A stretch of DNA of 64,000 nucleotides. Origin: Mytilus galloprovincialis. Its lineage: Eukaryota > Mollusca > Bivalvia > Mytilida > Mytilidae. Each line of letters begins with the position of its first letter. Positions within the stretch are counted from its first letter, which is position 1. The notes under the pieces were generated by a model. The model searched no databases, was not told the DNA's origin, and saw only the letters and a list, made by a program, of their open reading frames with translations. The stretch spans positions 60,382,793-60,446,792 of the forward strand of contig NC_134840.1 of NCBI RefSeq assembly GCF_965363235.1, read 5' to 3'. Position numbers and translations under genes: made by a program. Of the stretch, positions 47,501 to 59,500 are shown one piece after another.

Positions 47501-50500
47501 TAAAACTTTGTTTGATTTCATCAAAAATTGAATAAATGGGTTCTTTGATATGCCAAATCTAACTGTGTATGTAGATTCTTCATTTTTGGTCCAGTTTTCA
47601 AATTGGTCTACATTAAGGTCCAAAGGGTCCAAAATTAAACTAAGTTTGATTTTAACAAAAATTAAATTCTTGGGCTTATTTGATATGCTTTATCTAAACA
47701 TGTACTTTGATTTTTGATTATGGGCCCAGTTTTCAAGTTGGTCCAAATCAGGATTCCATATCAAGTATTGTGCAATAGCAAGAAATTTTCAATTGCACAG
47801 TATTGCACAATAGCAAGAAATATCTAATTGCACAATATTGTGCAATAGCAATTAATTTTCAATTGGAGTTATCTTTCTTCGTATAGAATAGTAGTTGATT
47901 ATATATGTTGGAAATTTGCCAGACATGACTGATGTCATTTTCTATTTTTATTTGCCAATAACTTATATAGAAGCTTTTTTTCCTTATCTTATCTAAAATG
48001 TTTTTAGATAATGTATGTTGGACATTTGCCAGACATGACTATTTACATTTTGGATATTGAACCATAATAGTTTAATATTAAATTTAAAAACTTTAAATTC
48101 TAATTTTCATTTCTTAAACCAAATTCATAATGTGACATAAACCTATGTTGTGTCAACTATTTAATCACAATCCACATTTATAGCTGTATCAAACTTAAAA
48201 GTTGTGTCCATACTTGTTCTCATTTCAGATTTCATAAATAAAAAGAAAATTTCTTCAAACATTTTTTTGACAGGATTAATATTCAACAGCATAATGAATT
48301 GCTCAAAGGCAAAAAAAAATTTAAGTTCATTAGACCACATTAATTCTGTGTCAGAAACCTATGCTGTGTCAACTATTTAATTTTAGATTTAAATAAGTTT
48401 GAAGAAGAAATCTTTAATTGATTTGTAAAATCTTGACATTTGTTTTGTGTAAAAAACCCATATAATGTCAAAAATTTGATCACAATCCAAATTCAGAGCT
48501 GTATCACAGTTAAATGTTTTGTCCATACCTGCCCCAACTGTTCAGGGGTCTACCTCTGCGGTCGTATAAAGCTTCGCCCTGCGGAGCACCTGGTTTTACT
48601 TGTATAAAGTAAAAAAAAACTAAAGTCTAAGGGATTTGACTCTGCCTCAAAAATAGTTCACCTTTCTCAGTAAATATAAACACACTTAGTCATGTGAGTA
48701 TTACTCCTGACTGGTTGTGCAAAACTTTAGAGGTAAACAAGTTAAAACAAAAAACTGCAAATAATAGATAAGTATTGATTATATTTTACAGCATGCATGT
48801 ACAGCATACATGTACAGCATGTACAGCAAGAAATGCATTTAGCAGTTATTTGACAGTTTTGTACTTAAACTAAATAAAGATTTTGTATTGATCATGTTGA
48901 TGATGATTTATTAAGTTGCATGTACATGACTGTAACATTAAACTGACAACACAACTGCCCTTTATTGATCATTTATTTTCGAACGGCTATTTGGATGTAA
49001 AGAAACTGTTAACATTAAAATGATTAACCAAAAAATTTGAGAAAGTGAGAAAGGCAAGTTATTTATGTGTTATTTTTTTTTTTAAGTTTTGGCTCGGTGC
49101 ATAGAAGCTTTTTTAGCCTGTTATCATTATTAAAATGATAAACAAAAAAAATTGAGAAAGGCAAGTTATTTACATGTTGGTTTTTTTTTTTTTTTTTAAA
49201 GTTTTGGCTGAGTGCACAGAAGCTTATTTAGCCCTGACAATGTACAACATATTTATTTTACAGCAATATGAAATATTTTTGCTAGGTTATTGATTTAAGC
49301 TCCTGAGAACCTCCTAATTAAATATTTCTTCTGGTGGATGGGAATAAATGTATTTTACATGTACATTATTCAGGGTTTTTCTTTTTTTTTCAGTCACAAG
49401 CAGTGGAAGGCATTATTGAAGAAGCAGAAAAGAAAAAGAAAAAGACAGAATGAAGCATTAATGAGAGAAAAAAAGGAGGAAGAAGGTTAATCAATTCTTT
49501 AATATCAAGAACAAATAAATTGTATATTAATATAAACATAAAACACTTATAAATTTGGTGCATCCAACATGTCCAAAGCACATTTATGGATTTACCACCA
49601 TTATATTAGGTTTTTATACACCTGTCAAAATTTTGACAGGACGTATTATGGTTTATCGGTAATTTGTATATTTTTCCTTTGATGTGTACTCGCTGATAAT
49701 GTCAGTATCAGTGGACTGGCCTTGATATTAAAATTATTGGGTCAGTACGCAAATGACATTCACATAATTGCACATGATTTTTTCGCAGAAACACACAATT
49801 TTTTGGGCAAATTAAACACTTAGTCATTGTTTGAAACTTTCACAAAGTTAATTTAGCCTTTTTGAATGATTTTTTTGAAAATGTGAATAGAAAATGTATA
49901 AAAAACTTGATAGACTTTTAAAAAAATGCGCTATCTACACTGGATATAATTGACAGTTATATTAATCTGAAGATCTGTATAATTTTTGGTGATGATTCAA
50001 AATTTTATTTAAGAGTTATTGAGTTTTTTTTTTTAAAAAAGGTGTGTTTTCACATGTCACGGTATCTCAGAAACTATTTATGATTATTACATAAAACGAC
50101 GAGGGTATCATGCGCTCATGGCGCAGCTGTTAATTAAAATATGTATTTTTGATCCAATAATTTATTTTTTCAATAAGACTGTCATGTTATCTATTTTCTA
50201 TTAATCAAAATTTGGAGAAGATATTGTCAAGTGCTATTAATACTTTGAGATGTTTCTGTCCCAGTCATTCTGCTCATTCCAGTCAAAAGTAACGATAATT
50301 AAAACTCAAATGCAAAAAAAAATATTTCTTTAGAGTTTAAATTTCTTTCTTTTGAAAAAAATTATGTTCTCACAAGGCCTTAGAACACAGATATTTCGTA
50401 GTGCATTTCTTTTAGACAGTTAATTCAAATTTGAAAAAAAGGACTAGCTCTATTTTAAAAAGATTTTTACAGTTTAGTGTACTACTATCGGGACAAACAG

Positions 50501-53500
50501 TATCAAATTATAGAAAAGTCTACCAGCTGTAACTTAAAATATTGACAATTCTATGTGAGGGTCTAAAATTCAATTTGACAGTTTCAGACATACTAATTTA
50601 TTTACCTTTTTGAACTAAATCAAATAAAATTGAGAATGGAATGAAATCACTACTTAACATAAGATTCAGCACCCACATTTTTTAAACATGCATATCCTCC
50701 CCTTACTTAATATTTCATGCATGAAATATCTAGAAATAAATTGGTAAAGTGTATGAAAAAAATTAGCAAGTTATACACTGTTTACACTAGGGGCTATATT
50801 TGTAGACAACTAAAACCAAAGGACATTAAATGTGTCCTTGGACCACAAGGCAGGTTATTTTTTATTGTTTTAACTTAGTTGGGAACATCATAATATATTT
50901 TTTTTTGCTCTTGACACCAACATTTTTCAGTTTAAAACTTAATAAAAACCTTAACTTATGTTTTACAGAACAAAAGAAAAAAGAAGAAAGTCCATCTTTC
51001 CAGGCAAAAGAAAGACAGAGGAAGGAAATAGAACAATTGGAAGAAAAGAGAGAAAAAGCAGAGAAAATATACTTAAATAAACTATGGATGGAAAAAGAAA
51101 GACTAGCTCTTGAAGAATTCGAAAAAAAGAAAAAATGGGAAGAGAATGAAAAAATAAGAAAAGTGGAAATGGAAGTATGTATCTTGAAATGACATAACAG
51201 ATTTCTTGTTTTGAGTACATGTACTTAAGTGTAAACTGATTTTCTGTGGAACAGACGGATCTTTATTTATCCACAGTTGATGTAACATGTTGACATTTAA
51301 ACTTCCCAGGGAAAACTCAGATTAATTATACTGTCACAAATATATTTCAAAATTATTTGCACACAAGATGTTATTTTGTGGTTAACAAACTTGTTGATCT
51401 AATCTATGACAAAGACAACTGGATTAGGCAGTTTTTATTGAGCAACTGTATTTATTTCATTCATCTCAGTCAAGATTTTTTGTGTAAATTTGCATTTATA
51501 GAAAAAGTATGATTTTTTTTAAATTCTATATTTATGAACTCATTTTTCTACGCAACAAAACACTTAACACTGACAGCAGCAATTGCAGGCAAAACATATG
51601 GTTCCATAGAACCCCTTACAAATTTTTGTCTTATATCTAATTTGTTTTACAGGTAAGCTCTTGTGATTCTCTTCCTTTTATTTCAGCATCTCTAAATACA
51701 TACGCATACATTGTAAAAGGAAAATGAATGAGTGGTTGAAAACATAACAAAGCTGTTGTACCCCAGAAGCATATATCTCACGAAATATTGGTTCATTGTA
51801 TTAAGTGTTAAAAATTTATTGTAGAAAAAGATTAAAGAGGAATGGGAAGAAAGGCAGAAAAAAGAAACAGAAGAAAAAGAAAAGGAAGAAAAAAGGAAGA
51901 ATAAGCAGGTTAAAAACACAAAAGGATATCCTCACTTTTTATTTCTGATTGTGTTACTTAGAAATTATTCAGATAGCCCAAGTTTATGATTTATATAATA
52001 CAGTCGGTGATACATTGAAAAATGACCCTAGGTGGTAATTCTTCACTGTCGCTGCTGGTAATTATGTATGAAATCTGAAATGTATGATTATTCTAATAGG
52101 TAGTATATGACATAGTCTTAAAATGTTGTCATCTTTGAGAAACATGTTTTATAGGTATTCATTCAGCACCAACAGTGGTGATTTTGAAAGGAATCATCCT
52201 GTTTGTTCTCTAAATCAAATTAGAAATCTGAAATACCTTTTATAGCATGCAATTGCTTAGTAATGCATTTTAGTCTGGATGAGTCGTTCTTTTCCTCTGA
52301 AATGATTAATGATAGTTTGAGCTTCTGCAAATATAAGAATAAGAAGATATGGTATAACTGCCAATCAATCAACTCTTCATTAAAGACCACATGACATAGA
52401 AGCATACTTCAACGTCTACAAGAAATTTAACAAGAATTTGGGAATAAATGTGTGGATTTAGTATGAAAAAAAAACAATTGCCTATATATATCAAATGTAG
52501 GAAAAATGCATGATTAAAATTAAATGTTTTAAATAAAGAAATATTTAGAATACTTTTTGTCTTGATTATTAGTATTCTGTATTTATAGAAATAAATGTAC
52601 ATGTATCATGTACATATATCCTTATTATGTTTTTATTGCCATATATTTTTTCCTAATGAAAAAAACAATGTTTCCTTAACTATCATACATGTGTAGAGAT
52701 GAGGAAAGATGTTTCAGATGGAATGTATCTTTTAAAAAAACTATTTACGGTAGTTTATATATGAAAGAAGTGTGTTCAGTCTCACACATTTAGTATCTGT
52801 CTTTCAAACAGGTTTTTATCAGCCAAAAAATATTTAAAGTTAACATTAACTTGCATGTAATTTTATAACCCTGGACAATAATTTAGAAAGAAATTTTCTC
52901 AGATATCTTTCAAATTAAAGAATGTCTGCAACTTTTAAGACAATACATGTTTCTGAATGGTTAACCATATATGTAAAGAGACACCAAATTGTGGGCAATG
53001 TTTTGATTGTATTTATCATGAATATGCTTATGTGATTTTTTTCTAATGAAAGTTTATAAGCTTAACTTTCAGTATCAGATATAAATATTGTATGATGGTG
53101 CTGTTTTCTAGGATTCACTGCTTAAGCAGGCTACAGCTAATGAAAACAAGGTGAGATATATTTATCAGTTCTTAGTTATTAAAAATGCAAAGTGTTAATG
53201 TGGTAATTATTTTTGCAAAGCTACTTGTTAACCATCACAAACTTAATTCGAAAGACCCATTTCTTTTAATTCTTTTAAAAGTTTTAATTTTTTTGTATAC
53301 CATATAATAGATTGGTCAATTGACAATTTCTCAATGAAATAATCATGTTAATGAATATTTATAATTTATGTGTAGAAAAAATATAATTTATCATAAAGGG
53401 AATTAAGAAGGACTGGGTGAATCCAGTCTGCGCACATCTAAAGTATTATAGTTAGAGCTTCCAGTTTCAGAACGGCTACATACAAACGTTGTTTATATTA

Positions 53501-56500
53501 TTAAAATATCTGGTATTTGAATTTTGTTTTTGATATTGGTTGAAAATTATTTCTGAAGGAAGGAGAAGAACCATGGCATAACCCTATAGCATCACTTATA
53601 CCAGGAAAAGAGAGGGAAACTTGTCCATTCTTTGCCAAAACTGGAGCTTGTAGATTCAATGAAAGGTATAGTTGTTGTTTTCAATAAGAATACATTTGTT
53701 ATTTTAAATAAAGTTGTGTTTTCTTGATACCTTTTCAATGAGCAATATATTTGTTACTGTCTGTAGATGGTGTGAATTTAATTTAAACTTAAATTTTTAT
53801 GCCCCATTTATGGGCATTATGTTTTCTGGTCTGTGCGTCTGTCTGTTCATTCTGTCGTCCATCCGTCCGTTTGTCCATCTGCCCCGCTTCAGGTTAAAGT
53901 TTTTGGTCAAGGTAGTTTTTGATGAAGTTGAAGTCCAATCAACTTGACACTTAGTACACATGTTTCCTATGATATAATCTTTCTTATTTTAATGCCAAAT
54001 TAGAGATGTTTTCCCATTTTGACAGTCCACTAAACATAGAAAATGATAGTGCGGATGGGGCATCTGTGTACTGAGGACACATTCTCATTATTTATATTTT
54101 GACTTATTCAGGTTTTATTAGAAATTGTTAAGCACATGCAAGAAGCATGTAAATATTTATTTACAAACAAACTAACAATCAATTAGTACACTACATATAA
54201 CTGACATTGGCCTTAGCAAAACATTTCCTCATTTGTTCATATAACATTATATAGAAGAAAAATATTTTATAATTTCAGATGTTCAAGAGGACATCCAGAA
54301 CCTGATACAAGCACAACAATTTTGATGAGAGGAATGTACAGCCATTTTGAGCTTGAACAAGGGTTACTGGACGAAAATGACACTGGTAATTTTTGTGTTA
54401 ATACCTATTGGTTTAGAAAGGAGAAGTTATGATCAGTTCACATTTTTTGCCCCTTGTTTTAAATTAAGAAGATTGTAAGCAAAGAAGTGTCCAGACTGTT
54501 AATTAACTCAATTAATTCAAGAATTTTCTGATCAGTTAATATTTAGATTTGAGCAACAGTCTTACAAATGTATATTTTAAAAGATTCCCTTTACTTTTAT
54601 ATGTATTTTAGAAAAAATCATGGAAGAATGTTATATCTTTTCAGATCTTATACTAGAATATGAAGAAGGAGAATTGTACAACAATTTTCGAGATTTTTAT
54701 GATGACATTGTACCAGAATTTAAAGCTGTTGGGAAGGTCGTACAGGTTAAGGTGTGCTGTAATTATGAACCACATCTTCGAGGAAATGTGTACATACAAT
54801 TCGCAAGGTACTGTTTCATGAATATAATTACTAGTTTTGATGCAATAAATAAAACCAAATAGACATAAACTTTTATACTCAATATAAAGTGTTTGTAAAG
54901 GGAGATAATTTTGGTATGATTTGTTTGAAGCATTGTTACCTAAGCTGTAATTATGAACCACATCTCCCAGGAAATGTATACATACTATTCGCAAGGTACT
55001 GTTTCATGATTATAATTACTAGTTTTGATGCAATGAAATAAAACAAATAGACATAAATTTTAATTAAAAAATAATTGATGCAAGCTATACTTTATTGTAG
55101 TTTTAACATGGGTAGGCATTATATTCGTGATTATTTTTGCCTGAGCTATAGTGAGGGCTAAAATAACACGAATATAATGCCTACCCATGTTAAAACTACA
55201 ATAAAGTATTGTTTATTGTAGTTTTAACATGGGTAGGCATTATATTCGTGATTATTTTTGCCTGAGCTATAGTGAGGGCTAAAATAACACGAATATAATG
55301 CCTACCCATGTTAAAACTACAATAAAGTATAGCTTTCATCAATTATTTCGATTCTGAATAGGACAATTAAGGTAATTTCTATGTCTGTTAAGTATTAGTG
55401 TAAAAGCGTTTGTGTAGGCTCTTCCATGAACCTGCCTTTTTTGTTTGTAAAGAAGCAAACGGCTGGCACTGTGATTTTTCAGAGGGAGGAGTTTGAACAG
55501 CCAGCATGAACTGTTGTCGTTTCTAGGTCAAATATGTCAATTTCGGAATGCAACACATTACAGTCATAATTAAAAACCAATTGTTCAGAGAACAATTGAA
55601 AGTCTTTCCACAACAAAGAAATTTGGATGAGAAGATAGTTTCTTCATACTGATGCGATAAATAATGGTTTAATAACATTTTTGAGCGATATAAGGAGATA
55701 ATATGCTACTTCCGGTGAAATGAATGTCACTTCCGGTCTCATATGATAGCTTCTTTCACACTGATTTCAAAAATAAATAGTTTCTATATACTTTAATATG
55801 TAGAATGGGAGATAATTGGCTACTTCCGGTTTGTTGGAAGTAATTTTTAGTCTTCAGTAATCAGTTTATGTATCTGTATGACAAAATATATGGATTATGG
55901 GTAATTTTATATGAAAAAATTGCAAAAAAAGGTACTTCCGGTTTTCCCAAGGTCACTTCCGGTTGTCATTTTTCAAGGTCATTTGTCACCTAAGCTTTTG
56001 TGAAAGATCAAATGCCTTTATAATGAACTTGGTTGAAGTTACAATCAAATAACCTCAGATCAAGACATTTCAGGGGCACTAACTCCTATAAGATGCCATT
56101 AAATTGTATAAGACTAAATGTAGCATATCTTCATTACAATAAAGCAGACATTTTGCACTTGTTCTTTTACATGTATCTTTCAAAGTGTCGGAGAAAATGC
56201 AAAAACAAGCAAAAGTCACAATTGAGAACTTGAACTTGACCTTTGACCTTGACCTCATTTTCTATGTTAGGATCTAGGGGCCCCAAATAAAAACATTCCA
56301 GGGTTATACGGTTAACTGTTTATGAGTTAAAAAAACATACCGACAAATTTATTTTGTAAAGATAGATAACTCCTATAAAATTTCATCCAATCGCTTCGAT
56401 CCAATCGCTTCGATCCAAATTAGCCAAAATTTCCTGAGGATGTAACAAACAATTTGTAAAAGGAATTTTGTCGCTATCTTTTTTTGTTACGAAGGAGATG

Positions 56501-59500
56501 CACACAGATGATAAACAGTGAATAGGGAGATAACTCTTACAAAGAAAATGGTTCGCCTTAGCAGGGTGAAATTTGAAAGCGCATAAACTATACGATACCA
56601 TATGAGGAATATCTAAGCGACATATTGCGAAACAAACATTTATCGCAAGAACAAAATTTGGCGGAAAAAAAAATAATAATCAGAAGAAGAAAAACAATAA
56701 GTCTTTCCACAGAAAAGTGGAAAGACTTAATAAATGAATTAGTAACATCATGTGCACCATTTAAGAGTTTAAATGTTTTAAAGTTAAGGAAATACATTAA
56801 GTGCATGATAATTTGTTAAAATTCATTATTCTGAAGAAGTCAATATACGCATGTGCAAACATATTTTATTGGATTTAGAGCATGGGTTTGTTCACAAAGT
56901 GAAAGAAGCATGTCATATTAGAATACTCAATATAAAATGTGTGTAAAGGGAGATAATTTTGGTATGATTTGTTTAAAGCATTGTTACCTAAGCTGTAATT
57001 ATGAACCAGATCTCCCAGGAAATGTATACATACTATTCGCAAGGTACAGTTTCATGAATATAATTACTAGTTTTAATGCAATAAAACTAAACAAATAAAC
57101 ATAAACTATAATACTCAATACAAAATATGTGTAAAGGGAGATAATTTTGGTATTATTTGTTTAAAGCATTGTTACCATAGTTGTAAATATTATCCAAATC
57201 TCAGAGGAAATGTATACATACAATTCGCCATGTACTGTTAATGAATATAATTAATAGTTTTGATGCAATAAAACTAAACAAATAAACATAAACTTTAATA
57301 CTCAATATAAAATGTGCGTAAAGGGAGATAATTTGGGTTTAATCTAAAAAGAAATCCTTATCATATTGTGCTGTAACAATAAATCTTATCTCAGAGGAAA
57401 TATACATACAATACGCAAGGTATTGTTTCATGAATTGTATTATTTTTTATGAAGGAAAATAAAACATACCTACATAAACCTATACTATATAACATGTGCA
57501 TAAAGGATTATACTTTTGGTCTGACCAGTGTAAAGCATGGTTAAATAGAGTACTGTAATTATGAACCCCATCTCTGAGGAAATGTATATATGATGATGGA
57601 TGATGGCCTAATGTCCAGCGTAAATGCATACATACAATTTGCAAGGAACTTCATAGAAAAAATGAACCATTACAAGTTTGAGGGTGGTGTCAACAATGCA
57701 TTTATTTGTTTATTTGGATTTTATTCAAATCAATTACATACAATTTTATTTACCTATCAGTATAAACATGTGTTTCTTTTACAGTGATGAAGAGGCTCTT
57801 GCTGCAATGGTGAAGATGAATGGTCGTTTCTATGCTGGTAAACAGATCAGCTGTGAGCCAGTTTTAATCAAATCATGGAAATCAGCCATATGTGGTAAAG
57901 TTTTCATTTTGTTTTTATGCCCCATTTATGGGCTTTATGTTTTCTGGTCTGTGCATTTGTTTGTTTGTCCATCCATCTATCACATGAAGTTTTTGGTTCA
58001 GTTAGTTTTTGATGAAGTTGAAGTCAAATCAGCTTGAAACTTAATACACATGTTCCCTATGTTAGGATCTTTCTAATTTTAATACCAAATTAGAGTTTTT
58101 ACCCAATTTTCATGGTCCACTGAACATAGAAAATGATAGTGCAGATGGGACATCTGTGAACTATGGACCATTCTTGTTGGGTTTGATTCCAGGGATGTAT
58201 TCTTTTTGAAACTATTGATTTTGATCATATAACTATTTTTGAAAATGATTTCAATATTTTTATGCGGAGTGGGCATTAAGTTATACCCTTGTCTGTCTGT
58301 ACGTCCCAAAGATGGTTTCTGTTCTCTAACTTTAGTTTGCCTCTACCAATTGTAATGAAACATAAACAAAGTGCTTATTACTACAAAACCCAAATCAAGT
58401 TTGAATTTTGGTGGCGTAACTTTCTAGAGTTATGCCCTTTACAAATGGAAAAATTGCTGAATTTTTTTCATTTCCGTTCTTTAACTTTAGCTTGCCTCTA
58501 CCAAATGGTATGAAACTTAAACACAATGCTATTTACCACAAAACTCAGATCAAGTACAAATTTGTGTATTGTCTCTTTTACTGTTCTTCAGTTATGTCCC
58601 TTTATAACTTTATTTATGATATGCAAGCAGGGGCGTCATCCATGTCCCATGGACACATTCCACATTTATTGCAAGATGGGATGATAGAAAATGAAGAAGA
58701 ATAATCAGGGTGACATTTACTGCATTAGTTTTGCATTTTACATATAAATAGAATGAAACTATATACCACATCTTCCACATGTACATTTAATCAGAGTGGT
58801 ACTGGGATTTTCCTATGCAGATTGTATAATTTGCCATTTCTAAATATGAAGAAGTTGGACAACAATTTCTGCTGTTTACATTAACTTGAAACAAATTTAA
58901 CAGACATGAATAAAAAATTTTAAAAAATGAAGTAATGATCAATTATTTGAACCTGTTTTTTCCATTTTTATACGACCACAAAAAAAATTTGTGGTTGTAT
59001 CTTTAATGGTATATTGGTATCAGTTGTCGTGCGAAGACAGTTGGTTTCTGGACAATAACTTTAGTATAAGTAAATAGAAATCAATGAAATTTAAACACAA
59101 GGGTTATAACCACAAAAGGAAGGTTGGGATTGATTTTTGGGGTTATGGTCCTAACAGTTTAGGAATTAGGGGCCAAAGAGTGGCCCTAAAAGGCATTTTT
59201 ATACGACCGCAAACAAAATTTTGTGGTCGTATATTGGTATGAGGTTGGCGTCGTCATCGTCCGAAGACAATTGGTTTTCACAGAATAATTTTAGTATAAG
59301 TCAAAAGAAATCTATGAAATTTTAACACAAGGTTTATGACCACAAAAGGAAGGTTGGGGTTGATTTTGGGAGTTTTGGTTCCAACAGTTTAGGAATTGGG
59401 TGCCAAAAAAGGACCCAAATAAGCATTTTTCTTGGTTTTTGAACAATAACTTTAGTATAAGTTAATAGAAATTAATGAATTTTAAACACAAGGTTTATGA

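Larger units (their letters stand above)
54757..57645 (+). repeat. Array of duplicated ZRSR2 exon-8 tails, ~188 bp period
   Basis: The last 51 nt of exon 8 (54757-54807, coding [16 protein letters not shown]) plus its donor and ~135 nt of intron recur at 54945-54995, 56993-57043, about 57181-57230, 57371-57419 and 57553-57645. Copies 2, 3 and 5 keep a GCAAG|GTA donor; in copy 4 this is GCCATGTA and in copy 6 GCAAGGAA. Offsets are 188, 188, 190 and 182 bp apart from one break, where a ~1.86 kb block (about 55061-56922) was inserted. These copies are not counted in the gene model. Confidence 0.85.

Noticed and set aside
54645-54807. U12-type introns in ZRSR2 or the other genes
   Set aside because: All donors read are GTAAG-, GTATG- or similar U2-type; none matches ATATCCTT or GTATCCTT.
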